Below, in pieces: positions 41,715-50,629 of a DNA stretch of 64,000 nt. Origin of the DNA: Olsenella sp. An270. Its GTDB lineage: Bacteria > Actinomycetota > Coriobacteriia > Coriobacteriales > Atopobiaceae. Where the stretch lies: contig NZ_NFJF01000003.1 of assembly GCF_002159735.1 (NCBI RefSeq), positions 124,001 to 188,000 of the forward strand. Direction: 5' to 3'. Made by a program: the position numbers and the translations under genes. The notes under the pieces are model-generated. The model saw only the letters and a program-made list of their open reading frames with translations. It did no database searches and was not told where the DNA came from. The stretch's first letter is position 1, and each line of letters begins with the position of its first letter.

Positions 41715-42764
41715 TTGATTAGCTTTGAGCAGTTCCTCGGCGTCCTGTCGAGCAATCCCTTTCTGATCATCGTCATGGTTCTCGTCATGGGCACCATCTT
41801 TGTCAACGGTGCCACGGACGCCGCCAACGCCATCGCCGAGCCCGTCGGAACGCGCTCCATCGACGTCGACTCGGCGATTCTCATGAGCGTCATCTGCAAC
41901 TTCGTGGGCCTTGTCGCGATGTCGTTCATCTCCACCGCCGTCGCTGACACGATCTCCGGCATGGTGGACTTTGGCGGCGACACGCATGCCGCGCTCATCG
42001 CGCTCGCGGCCGCGACGGTGGGCATCGTGGCCTGGGGCCTTGGCGCCTGGGCCTTTGGCATTCCCACCTCCGAGAGCCACGCGCTCATCGCCGGCCTCAC
42101 CGGCGCCGCCCTCGCCGTCTCCGGCGGTCTGGGCGGCGTGAACATGGGCGAGTGGATCAAGGTCGTCTACGGCCTCGTGCTCTCCACGGTGCTGGGCTTC
42201 ATCGCGGGCTGGGTGATCTCCAAGGTCATCCCCATCGCCTGTCGCAACGCCGACCGTCGCACCGCCAACAACTTCTTTGGCCGCATGCAGGTGCTCGGCG
42301 CTGCCGGCGTGGCCCTCATGCACGGCGCGCAGGACGGCCAGAAGTTCATGTCCACCGCCATGCTCGCCATCGCCCTCTCGCTCAACATGACGGTGGGAGA
42401 GATGGGCGGCTTCCCGCTGTGGATCATGGTGCTGTGCGCCGCGGTCATGGCGATCGGCACCGCCGTGGGCGGCAAGAAGATCATCAAGAAGGTCGGCATG
42501 GAGATGGTGCGCCTGGACAAGTACCAGGGCTTCGCCGCCTCCGTCTCGGCCACGGCGTCGCTGCTCATCGCCACGCTCACGGGCCTTCCCGTCTCCACCA
42601 CCCACACCAAGACCGCCGCGATCATGGGCGCCGGCGCCGCCAAGGACCCCAAGTCCGTCAACTGGGGCGTTGCCAAGGAGATGGTCCTCACCTGGGTCTT
42701 CACGTTCCCGGGCTGCGGCGTCATCGGCTTCGCCCTCGCCAAGCTCTTCCTGCTCGTGTTCTAG
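41715..42764 (+). CDS. Low-affinity inorganic phosphate transporter, Pit family
   Basis: The 349-residue protein has about ten membrane segments and the Pit/PiT repeats: NGATDAANAIAEPVGTRS near the N-terminus and PVSTTHTKTAAIMGAG near the C-terminus. It imports phosphate with a cation. The start is taken as TTG at 41715 (ISFEQFLGVLSSN), since upstream frame sequence covers the Pho box; AGAAGGAAG lies upstream. It pairs with the DUF47 gene 58 bases downstream, a common two-gene phosphate module. Confidence 0.93.
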   Translation: MISFEQFLGVLSSNPFLIIVMVLVMGTIFVNGATDAANAIAEPVGTRSIDVDSAILMSVICNFVGLVAMSFISTAVADTISGMVDFGGDTHAALIALAAATVGIVAWGLGAWAFGIPTSESHALIAGLTGAALAVSGGLGGVNMGEWIKVVYGLVLSTVLGFIAGWVISKVIPIACRNADRRTANNFFGRMQVLGAAGVALMHGAQDGQKFMSTAMLAIALSLNMTVGEMGGFPLWIMVLCAAVMAIGTAVGGKKIIKKVGMEMVRLDKYQGFAASVSATASLLIATLTGLPVSTTHTKTAAIMGAGAAKDPKSVNWGVAKEMVLTWVFTFPGCGVIGFALAKLFLLVF

Positions 42765-42822
42765 CCAGCAGCGATTCACGACCGCACGTTCTTCTCGTCA
42801 GCTCGTAGGAAAGGGAGTCCAC

Positions 42823-43449
42823 ATGCCTCGCATCAAGAAGGAAGACGAGTTCTACACCATGCTCAAGGAGTTCGCGGCCCTCATCGTCGAGGCGGCGGAC
42901 GAGTACCATAAGATCATCTGCGAGTTCCCGGAGTCCATGAGCTCCATCCCGCAGATGAAGGTCTACGAGTCCACCTGTGACGAGCGCGTGAAGACCATCA
43001 TGGCCAAGCTCTACACCTCCTTCATCACCCCGATCGACCGCGAGGACATCTCCAGCCTGGCGCTGGCGATGGACGACGTCGTGGACTCCATGTACGGCGT
43101 GGCGGTGCGCCTCGACCTCTTCAACATCGGCGACCTGCGCATCGAGGCCAAGCAGATCTCCGAGCTCACGGTCCACGCCGTCCACGAGATGCAGCAGATG
43201 ATCAACCACCTCCCCGACTACAAGAAGGACCGCGTGGTCCTGGAGAAGGCCATCGAGATCGGTACCGTCGAGGACGAGGGCGACACCGTCTACCAGAAGG
43301 CGCTGCGCCGCCTCTTCTCCGACGAGGAGGACGCCTCCGGCAAGTACGCGGTCACCTGGCTGCGCATCTTTGACCGCATGGAGCTGTGCCTCGACGCGTG
43401 CGACCGCGTCTCCGGCATCGTGCGCGACATCATCATGAAGGACGCATAG
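42823..43449 (+). CDS. DUF47/PhoU-like phosphate transport regulator
   Basis: The 208-residue all-helical protein belongs to the DUF47 family (PhoU-like), with FYTMLKEFAALIVEAADEYHKI, TSFITPIDREDISSLALAMDDVVD and a C-terminal WLRIFDRMELCLDACDRVSGIVRDIIMK. Such proteins partner Pit transporters and probably limit phosphate uptake. The ATG at 42823 follows AAAGGGAG. A GGCGAGAAGAAC motif overlaps and follows the stop. Confidence 0.94.
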   Translation: MPRIKKEDEFYTMLKEFAALIVEAADEYHKIICEFPESMSSIPQMKVYESTCDERVKTIMAKLYTSFITPIDREDISSLALAMDDVVDSMYGVAVRLDLFNIGDLRIEAKQISELTVHAVHEMQQMINHLPDYKKDRVVLEKAIEIGTVEDEGDTVYQKALRRLFSDEEDASGKYAVTWLRIFDRMELCLDACDRVSGIVRDIIMKDA

Positions 43450-43492
43450 GCGAGAAGAACGTCCATCGCGCGTGCGCCTGTCGATGGTGCGC

Positions 43493-43703
43493 GGTTTGGG
43501 TTCTCTGGATGAGAGGAACGGATCTCAGAGAGCCACGCCACCTGGTCTTTTGTTGCGTGTGACCGTATCTTGCATCGACGTGTGGACCCAAACCCGATTC
43601 TGGGTTTGGGTCCGCGTTTTTCTCAATCTGTACGATAATCTATATAATTCATGCAGTTTTGCACCTTGCCCTCCCGGCTCGTCGGCGTTTTGGAACCCAA
43701 ACC
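43493..43703. repeat. Element G: four GGTTTGGGT(T/C)C units in symmetric arrangement
   Basis: GGTTTGGGTTC (43493-43503) forward, GGACCCAAACCC (43584-43595) inverted, GGGTTTGGGTCC (43602-43613) forward and GAACCCAAACC (43693-43703) inverted. Centre distances are about 91, 18 and 91 bp, so the array is almost perfectly symmetric, with an outer and an inner inverted pair. A TATAAT at 43643-43648 with TTCTCA 17 bp upstream lies inside. It fills most of the 340-base gap between the DUF47 gene and the aldo/keto reductase gene. Confidence 0.8.
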
Positions 43704-43744
43704 CTCAGAGGGGACTTCTCGAGCGTCGTCACGAATTCGTCGGC

Positions 43745-43750
43745 TATACT
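43745..43750 (+). promoter_or_regulatory. Putative -10 element (TATACT) for the aldo/keto reductase gene
   Basis: TATACT lies 40 bases before the start codon at 43790 and 42 bases after element G. No evident -35. Confidence 0.55.
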
Positions 43751-43789
43751 AATACGCAACATGGCGTCGCTTATGGAGAGGGGACCCGC

Positions 43790-44926
43790 ATGCTGTATCG
43801 TGACTTCAAGGGACTCAGCCTTTCTCGCCTGGGCTTTGGCGCGATGCGCCTCCCGTGCGTGGATGGCAGCGACGCCACGCCCGACCAGGACGCCGTCAAC
43901 GAGATGGTGGACTATGCCCTGGCGCACGGCGTCAACTACTTTGACACGGCATGGGGCTATCACGAGGGACGCTCCGAGTCCGTTCTCGGGCGCGCGCTGA
44001 CCCGTCACCCGCGCGGGTCGTACTACCTGGCGGACAAGTTCCCGGGCTACGACCTCGCCAACATGGACAAGGTCGAAGAGATCTTCGAGGAGCAGCTCGT
44101 CAGGACGGGGGCGGGCCACTTCGACTTCTACCTCTTCCACAACGTGTGCGAGATGAACGTGGACGGCTACCTCGACCCCGCCAACGGCATCCTTGACTAC
44201 CTGCTTGAGCAAAAGCGTGCGGGCCGCATCCGCCACCTGGGCTTCTCCGCGCACGGCGCCATCCCGGTGATGGAGCGCTTCCTCGACGCGTACGGCGACC
44301 ACATGGAGTTCTGTCAGCTGCAGATCAACTACCTCGACTGGGAGTTCCAGAACGCGCGCGGCAAGGTCGACCTCCTGCGCAAGCGGGACATCCCCGTGTG
44401 GGTCATGGAGCCGGTCCGTGGCGGCAAGCTCGCGCGCCTTGGCGAGAAGGACGAGGCGCGCCTCGCCGCCCTGCGCCCCGACGAGCGCCCCGTTGCCTGG
44501 GCGTTCCGCTTCCTGCAGGGCATCCCCGAGGTTACGGTGACGCTCTCCGGCATGTCCGACTTCGAGCAGCTGAAGGAGAACGTCCAGACCTACTCCGAGG
44601 AGCGCCCGCTGTCCGAGGAGGAGCTCGCCGCCCTCATGGACATCGCCCACGAGATGGGCGCGCAAGGGACCGTGCCGTGCACGGCGTGCCACTACTGTAC
44701 GAGCCACTGCCCGATGGGGCTCGACATCCCGCACCTGCTCTCGCTCTACAACCAGCTCGTGGTCACCGGCAAGGGCGACTTCATCGCCCCGATGGCCCTC
44801 TCCGCGCTGCCCGAGGACAAGCGCCCGGCTGCCTGCATAGGCTGTGGGAGCTGCGCGGCAGTGTGCCCGCAGCAGATCGACATCCCCGGCACGCTCGCGG
44901 ACTTCGCAGGCCGCCTGGCGGGCTAG
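43790..44926 (+). CDS. Aldo/keto reductase with C-terminal 2x[4Fe-4S] ferredoxin domain
   Basis: The 378-residue protein has an AKR barrel (LSRLGFGAMRLP, then FDTAWGYHEGRSESVLGRAL with the catalytic Asp/Tyr, GRIRHLGFSAHG, and the Lys/His region) followed by two ferredoxin-type clusters, CTACHYCTSHCPMGLDIP and CIGCGSCAAVCPQQIDIP. This fusion is common in anaerobes and couples carbonyl reduction to electron carriers; the substrate is unknown. ATG at 43790 follows GGAGAGGGG. Confidence 0.93.
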   Translation: MLYRDFKGLSLSRLGFGAMRLPCVDGSDATPDQDAVNEMVDYALAHGVNYFDTAWGYHEGRSESVLGRALTRHPRGSYYLADKFPGYDLANMDKVEEIFEEQLVRTGAGHFDFYLFHNVCEMNVDGYLDPANGILDYLLEQKRAGRIRHLGFSAHGAIPVMERFLDAYGDHMEFCQLQINYLDWEFQNARGKVDLLRKRDIPVWVMEPVRGGKLARLGEKDEARLAALRPDERPVAWAFRFLQGIPEVTVTLSGMSDFEQLKENVQTYSEERPLSEEELAALMDIAHEMGAQGTVPCTACHYCTSHCPMGLDIPHLLSLYNQLVVTGKGDFIAPMALSALPEDKRPAACIGCGSCAAVCPQQIDIPGTLADFAGRLAG

Positions 44927-44962
44927 CCTGCGCGGGGAAGGCCGCCTCGGCGCCCCCTCTGC

Positions 44963-44968
44963 TACACT
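44963..44968 (+). promoter_or_regulatory. Putative extended -10 element (TGCTACACT) for the HAD phosphatase gene
   Basis: TACACT with a TGC extension, 30 bases before the start codon at 44998 and after the stop of the reductase. Confidence 0.5.
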
Positions 44969-44997
44969 CGCGGGACGAGACGAGGGGAGGGGGCGCC

Positions 44998-45639
44998 ATG
45001 GCAAGGCCGGAGACCCTGGGGGCGGTCCTGTTTGACTTCGACGGGACGCTGTGCGACACCGAGCGGCACAACCTCGCGCTAGTCCGCGAGGTGCTGGTGG
45101 AGCTCGACGCGCCCGTGAGCGACGAGGAGCTCCTCTCCATAGCCGGCGGGGACGACCGCGTGGTCATCCCGCCGATCCTGGAGCGCTACGGGTCCCCCTA
45201 CGACATCGAGGAGTACGAGCGCCGCCGCGACGGCTGCTACCGGACCTACTCCCAGGCCCCGCTCGCCCTCGAGCCGGGCGCGCGCGAGCTCGTCTCTTCC
45301 CTGCGCAACCGCGGGGTCGCCGTGGCGCTCGTCTCGACGACGGTCGCGCGCTGCGTGCTCACCGCCCTCGACCGCCTGCGCGCCCTCGACCTCTTCGACG
45401 TGGTGGTGACGGGTGACATGGTCGAGAGGCGCAAGCCGCACCCAGACCCCTACCTGCGCGCGCTCGACCTCCTGGGCGTGGGCGCGGGGGAGGCCTTGGC
45501 GGTGGAGGACTCGCCGGCGGGGATAGCCTCGGCGCACTCCGCCGGGCTCCATGCCATCGGCTACTCGGGCTGCTCGCTCGGGCAGGACCTCTCCGCCGCT
45601 GACGAGGTCGTGGACAGCTATCTCGGCTTCATCCTCTAG
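44998..45639 (+). CDS. HAD-superfamily phosphatase/phosphoglucomutase-like hydrolase
   Basis: The 213-residue protein has HAD motif I FDFDGTLCDTE (Asp13, Asp15), motif II LVSTT, motif III lysine in RRKPHPDPYLRAL and motif IV VEDSPAGIASAHSAG. The cap is of the helical beta-phosphoglucomutase type. It is a cytoplasmic sugar-phosphate phosphatase or mutase, with substrate unassigned. ATG at 44998 follows GGGGAGGGGGC. It ends four bases before the broken regulator. Confidence 0.9.
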   Translation: MARPETLGAVLFDFDGTLCDTERHNLALVREVLVELDAPVSDEELLSIAGGDDRVVIPPILERYGSPYDIEEYERRRDGCYRTYSQAPLALEPGARELVSSLRNRGVAVALVSTTVARCVLTALDRLRALDLFDVVVTGDMVERRKPHPDPYLRALDLLGVGAGEALAVEDSPAGIASAHSAGLHAIGYSGCSLGQDLSAADEVVDSYLGFIL

Positions 45640-45642
45640 GGG

Positions 45643-46462
45643 GTGGGCGCCGTGATCGCGCGACACCCCCTGTGCGACCCCATGCCGCTTTTGAGCTCGG
45701 CGTTCGAGCCGGGGAGGTGCCGTGAGCTCGTCGAGTCGATGCCGGAGGGGCCGGCCCGCGACGTTGCCCGCGCCGAGCTCCTCTACTTCACCGGCCAGGC
45801 CGAGGCGGCCGCCGCCGCGGCACGCCCGCTCCTGGCGAGCGACGACCTCTCCGTGCTCCTCTCCGCGAGCCTCGTCCTCGGCTACGCGAGCCTCTCGCTC
45901 GGCCAGGCCGACGACGCCCGCGCGGCGCTCGGCACCGCCCGGGCCGCGGTGGGGGAGGGCCTCGACGACGCCGACCCCCTGGCCTCAGCCGTCGCCTCGT
46001 TCTTCGTCACCACGGCGCGCACCCTTCTCCACCTGCCGCTCCCCGAGCGCGTCCCGCCCCTCGAGGATTGCGTCGGGCTCCTCCCGGAGGGCCTGCGGCC
46101 CTTCGCCCTCTACGTGCTGGCGCACCAGGCGTACCTCGTGGGCGAGCACGGCCGGTGCGTGGGCGTCGCCGAGGCGGCGCTCGCCGTCCAGGGCGAGGCG
46201 CGGCCCATCACCAACACCTACCTGCACCTCGCCTGCGTCATGGGCTACGTAGGCATGCGGGACGTGGGTGCTGCCCGCGCGAACCTGCTGGCCGCGTGGG
46301 ACCTCGCCCGACCCGACGCTCACTGTGCGCAGCTGGACCAACCAGGAGATTGCCGACCACCTTGGGGTCTCCGCCAACACCGTCAAGCGGTATCTCTCAC
46401 ACGCCATGGAGAAGCTTGGGGCGGGAAATCGCAGGGGGCTCGAGCGCTGCATGCTGCGCTAG
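45643..46462 (+). pseudogene. LuxR-type regulator, broken by an internal deletion and frameshift
   Basis: The first 675 bases encode a helical sensor region (MPLLSSAFEPGRC onward, to LLAAWDLARPDA) closely resembling residues 49-260 of the intact regulator at 51773-52897. The C-terminal LuxR-type helix-turn-helix, WTNQEIADHLGVSANTVKRYLSHAMEKLG, is present but in another frame (46268-46462). Relative to the intact copy about 65 codons between LARPD and WTN are missing. The frame-1 product instead ends in unrelated sequence (to 46497). It is probably non-functional, or yields a sensor without DNA binding. The start is GTG 45643 or, by homology, ATG 45682. Confidence 0.85.
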
Positions 46463-46553
46463 CCGCGCACCGCTTACTCCTGCCTTCCGTGGCATAGCGC
46501 CTGAAGGCGGGGAAAGGACGGGCGGTTGTTCATGTGAGCGCGCTTTGCCCGTC

Positions 46554-46587
46554 TATTACCCATTTTGCCGCCTGAAACGGGTGATGG
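46554..46587. promoter_or_regulatory. Inverted-repeat motif after the broken regulator, before the surface protein
   Basis: TATTACCCATTTT (46554-46566) and AAACGGGTGATGG (46575-46587) form an imperfect inverted repeat. Related motifs lie at 50643-50677 and 53002-53020, each next to a regulator or surface-protein gene of this island. It is a candidate binding site of the LuxR-type regulators. Confidence 0.5.
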
Positions 46588-46683
46588 CGATGCTGGATCC
46601 TTCACGAGACAATGGAAATGGCATCCGTTGAGTGATGGGCGGCATCTCCGCCTGGCGTGCAGGAAGACAAGGGAGGCATCTGT

Positions 46684-49600
46684 ATGAAAGAGCAGGTACG
46701 CCGGATTTTCGCAGTTCTATTGGCGGTGATTATTGTTGCGGGCGCCTTGCCCTACAGCGCCAGCGCCAGTGAGAACCGCTACACAGATACGCCCTATCAG
46801 AAGGCGGATACCATCGTAAACGGTGAGACCTACGTTTTCTTCAGCCACATTACTAACAATCTGGAGAAGTCGGATCCTGCGGACCGATTACTAACGGCTG
46901 ATTACGTGATGCCAGGAAATATAAATGGTACCTCTACCACCAACTTTTCCATTGACGAGAATGGAATACTGTGGGGCAAGGACGGCGATCTCAAGGAGTA
47001 TCGGTTTGTTATTACTGAGGTCCCCGGCGCTATCGATGAGGGGAATCAGGGATATACAATCAAACAGGCGTCCGCTGACGGAGAGTACCTCGGCGTCACC
47101 CAAACTTATCAGCTGACAAGACAAGACGGATGCACGATTGAATTTTTTGCCGGAAGTACCACGCGTAAGTTCGATGGGTCGATATGTCCTACCCTGGCAT
47201 TTGTCTATCTTGCGGACGAGCCCTGTACTTGGTACTGGGAAGAAGGGACTCATCAATTCTACGCACGCTACACCAGTGATTTGAGTTCTCTCGGAACGGA
47301 AGTTAAGATTATCACCAACGGGACCATGTACATGCAAAGTGCAGATGGCCGGTTTGATCTTATCTACTGGCAGGGAAATCGAGATCCATACAATTTTGAC
47401 ATCAGCTGTCCGTACACTTATGTAGACGAGGACGACTTGCTCGGATATAAGGGCTATACCTATAATACATATGGCGGAAACTATAAGCTGTATCTCGGAG
47501 GCGTTAATTCCGGGAATGAAAAACTAGACTATTACGCCAACAACCTTGCTGAAGTGCTCCATAATCCATATTACTATTTATGCAATCAATACCCTACGCT
47601 GGGCAAAGGCGGCTGCGCCTCGCTCAGTGTGAAAAACGGTGATGCCGATCTTTACGACGCTGCCGCTGAATGGAGTGCACTTACTCTGTATCGCCAAATA
47701 CCGAGCTATGAGCTGACGGTGGACGGCGGATCAGGAACCGGAGTGTACCTCTCGGATGAAGAGGCCACAATCTCCGCGGATGCCTATACGGACAGTGGGC
47801 ACTTTGTGAGATGGGAAGTTACCTCCGGCACCTGTACGATAGACGATCCAGGCTCCCCTTCGACTACGGCAACGCTCAGCTCCAATGCTGAGATCAGGCC
47901 CGTATATGAATCCCATACCCTGCCAGCGGACGACGGGGATTGCACGACGGAGGTCAAGTGCTCAAAGTGCGATTATGTGGCGACGCAGAAATACGATGCG
48001 CATAGCTATGGTTCGTACACGAATCCTGAGCCCGGAAAGCACGTGCAGCAGTGCACAAACCCTGGGTGCACCAAAACTCAGACGGGAGAATGTGCGTCCA
48101 GCAAAGCAGCCACGTGCCTGTCGCCGCAGGTCTGTGATGTGTGCGGCAGTTTCTTCGGGGAAAAGGACCCCAATAATCATGTGGGAGATCAGGTCTGGCA
48201 ACAGACGGAGACGACTCATAAGAGGACGTACAACTGCTGCGGTGCCGTTACGGTAGGGGAGACGGAGCATACGTGGGAGAACGGGATATGCACCGTATGT
48301 GGGTACGTTTGCCAGCATAGGGGTGGTGAGGCGAGTTACTTCGCGCAGGCGGTTTGCGAGACCTGCGGAAGCGGATACGGGCCTCTTGCCATCGACGGTA
48401 CGGCGCCCACTGGAGAAATTAAGGTTTCCGGTAACGTGTGGAGCAGCTTCCAGGACACGGCCGACCATGAGCTGTTTTTTGATGGAGCGCAGCAGGTGGA
48501 GATAACCGCTTCCGACGACAGCTACAGTCACATGGGATTCACGGATGATGAGAGCGCGAAAATAGAGTACTACCTTCACACTAGCGATATCCCGCTGACT
48601 GAAGAGGAACTTGGAACGAGGGTTTTCACGGAGTATGACGGCGCCTTCGTTATCGAGCCGGATTCCCAGTACGTTATTTATGCGAGAATCACCGACCATG
48701 CAGGGAACGTGACGTACATCTCCTCCGATAGCCTCGTGCTTGACGGAACAGCCCCCGCGGGAATCGCCGTTAACACCAACGGATACACCTCGGGAGAGTG
48801 GCTAACGGCGGGAGACGTGACCATAACTGTCTCTGGTGCGCAGGCCCTCAGCGGCATTGCAAAGTATCAGTATTCTGCTGACGGAGGGTTGAACTGGACG
48901 GACATGACCTCTACGGATGGGTCTGCGATTATCGTAATCTCGGATGAGACCGCCGGCACAGACTACATCTTCCGCGCCGTCTCCAATACGGGACTGACAA
49001 GTGAGGCCGAGCCCGTTACCGTGAGGATCGACCGAACGGCACCGGAAGGTGATATCAGGTTCGAGGAGAACTCGGTCAAGAAGCTCATCAGCGAAATTAG
49101 CTTTAACCTGCTGTTTAATGAGAACGTTGATGTGGAGATTGCTGGGGTGGATAATCTGAGCGGTGTCGCTCGAATTGAGTACCACCGAAGCGATAAGGCG
49201 CTTACGGTAAGTGAGGTTGGTGCACTCAACGAGTGGACGGAGACGAACGGCAGGTTCAGCATTACCGCCGAGGACAAGGCGAGTTTTATCTACTACGTGA
49301 AGGTCACCGACAATGCAGGTAACGTTACCTGCTTTGGATCAGACGGCGCGACGTTTGATCTTACGCCCCCAGCAATCAGCGGCGTTGCGAATGGCGGAAC
49401 CTATTATGTGAGCCAAGCAGTAACGGTATCCGACGAGAATCTGGATGCTGTCACGGTAAACGGCGCAGCGATGACTGACCCAACATTCGTGATTGCCGGC
49501 AATACCAATCAGGTTTACAGGGTTACCGCAACCGACAAGGCAGGAAACGCAACAGAATACACTGTGACCATGAAGACCATTGCGAGTCTTGGGGAAGGGG

Positions 49601-50565
49601 TCGACGGCCTCACTGCTGGCAACGTAACCCTCGATGACAAGGAAGCTATCGATGCAGTCAAAGATGAAATAGTTTCCATGAACGTTGATAATGCGACCGA
49701 GGACGAAAAGGCAGCGCTGCAGGATGTAAACGACAGCTGTGACCGGCTTCTGGAAAAAATCGAAGAGGTCTCACAGGCAGTCAATACGGAGAGCGTCCAA
49801 AGAGTGGAGGACGTGACTCCTGATAACGTTTCCTTGGAGGACAAGGAGGAGCTTCAGGCTGCTAAAGATGATCTTGAAAAGGCCCTAGAGGATTACGCAG
49901 ACAATCTAACTGAAGAAGAGAAGGCAGCGATAGAAGAAGACATCGAGAGGATTGAAAGCTCGCTGGAATCCATAGAGAAGGCGGCAGCTGTTGAGGGTGT
50001 TATCGGCAGGCTGCCGGATACAGTTGAACCGGACGATGCGGATGCGGAGCAGATTATCAACGACGCAAAAGAGCAGTATGACGCACTGACAGTTCATGAG
50101 AAAGCGCTTGTCAACGAGGAGGCTAAAGAGAGGCTGGACAGCTTGTTGGCAGGGCTCGTTGATTACAAGGTCGTCGAGGGCGACGGAAACAAATGGGAAA
50201 AGGGCGGAGGGACAGCGCTCTCCTTTATAGCCAATGGTGCCTATTCCAAATTCACCGGCATTGAAGTCGACGGAAAGCCCGTGGATCAAGCTAACTATGT
50301 GACCAGCTCTGGCAGCACAATCATAGTCCTGAAACCGGATTATCTAGAGACCCTATCCGTCGGCAAACACACCTTGACTGTTCGATATGCAGACGGCGAG
50401 GCGAGTTGCGAATTTGAAATCTATGCCAAAGAGGGCGATGTCATACCAAGAACCGGTGATAGCAGCACTGGTGCTCCGCTGGCTGCGTTTATGTTGGCTG
50501 CCGGCGCAGCACTGATCGGAGCCGCCCTTCACTGTCGAAAGATGAATCACGGCATGCAGCACTGA
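46684..50565 (+). CDS. Large LPxTG-like surface protein with Cys/His-rich and Ig-like repeats
   Basis: The 1293-residue protein starts with a signal peptide (MKEQVRRIFAVLLAVIIVAG, cleavage near SASA). It continues with an N-terminal region of unknown fold (about 33-340), a repeat-type domain (about 342-400), and a Cys/His-rich segment (about 418-564; CSKCDYVATQ, CTNPGCTKTQ, CDVCGSFFGE). Three or four Ig-like modules, each opening with (D)xTAPxG, follow (about 572-960), then a helical FIVAR-like stalk (970-1156). It ends with IPRTGD (from 1254), a membrane helix and basic residues, a sortase signal. Codon use is far less GC-rich than the neighbours, indicating transfer, probably from Firmicutes. 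ATG at 46684 has GGGAGG upstream. Confidence 0.9.
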   Translation: MKEQVRRIFAVLLAVIIVAGALPYSASASENRYTDTPYQKADTIVNGETYVFFSHITNNLEKSDPADRLLTADYVMPGNINGTSTTNFSIDENGILWGKDGDLKEYRFVITEVPGAIDEGNQGYTIKQASADGEYLGVTQTYQLTRQDGCTIEFFAGSTTRKFDGSICPTLAFVYLADEPCTWYWEEGTHQFYARYTSDLSSLGTEVKIITNGTMYMQSADGRFDLIYWQGNRDPYNFDISCPYTYVDEDDLLGYKGYTYNTYGGNYKLYLGGVNSGNEKLDYYANNLAEVLHNPYYYLCNQYPTLGKGGCASLSVKNGDADLYDAAAEWSALTLYRQIPSYELTVDGGSGTGVYLSDEEATISADAYTDSGHFVRWEVTSGTCTIDDPGSPSTTATLSSNAEIRPVYESHTLPADDGDCTTEVKCSKCDYVATQKYDAHSYGSYTNPEPGKHVQQCTNPGCTKTQTGECASSKAATCLSPQVCDVCGSFFGEKDPNNHVGDQVWQQTETTHKRTYNCCGAVTVGETEHTWENGICTVCGYVCQHRGGEASYFAQAVCETCGSGYGPLAIDGTAPTGEIKVSGNVWSSFQDTADHELFFDGAQQVEITASDDSYSHMGFTDDESAKIEYYLHTSDIPLTEEELGTRVFTEYDGAFVIEPDSQYVIYARITDHAGNVTYISSDSLVLDGTAPAGIAVNTNGYTSGEWLTAGDVTITVSGAQALSGIAKYQYSADGGLNWTDMTSTDGSAIIVISDETAGTDYIFRAVSNTGLTSEAEPVTVRIDRTAPEGDIRFEENSVKKLISEISFNLLFNENVDVEIAGVDNLSGVARIEYHRSDKALTVSEVGALNEWTETNGRFSITAEDKASFIYYVKVTDNAGNVTCFGSDGATFDLTPPAISGVANGGTYYVSQAVTVSDENLDAVTVNGAAMTDPTFVIAGNTNQVYRVTATDKAGNATEYTVTMKTIASLGEGVDGLTAGNVTLDDKEAIDAVKDEIVSMNVDNATEDEKAALQDVNDSCDRLLEKIEEVSQAVNTESVQRVEDVTPDNVSLEDKEELQAAKDDLEKALEDYADNLTEEEKAAIEEDIERIESSLESIEKAAAVEGVIGRLPDTVEPDDADAEQIINDAKEQYDALTVHEKALVNEEAKERLDSLLAGLVDYKVVEGDGNKWEKGGGTALSFIANGAYSKFTGIEVDGKPVDQANYVTSSGSTIIVLKPDYLETLSVGKHTLTVRYADGEASCEFEIYAKEGDVIPRTGDSSTGAPLAAFMLAAGAALIGAALHCRKMNHGMQH

Positions 50566-50571
50566 CGCTAT

Positions 50572-50605
50572 GCCCCGTGGGCCATACACCCACGGGGCGT
50601 TTATT
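50572..50605 (+). terminator. Terminator after the surface-protein gene
   Basis: GCCCCGTGGG (50572-50581) pairs perfectly with CCCACGGGGC (50589-50598) across a 7-base loop, followed by GTTTATT. Seven bases after the stop codon. Confidence 0.85.
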
Positions 50606-50629
50606 GTCATTACTGAGCAACTGAATAAT

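Noticed and set aside
46891-47337. Minus-strand frames inside the 1293-residue surface protein gene
   Set aside because: Antisense frames without signals or motifs; the plus-strand protein has signal peptide, domains and anchor.
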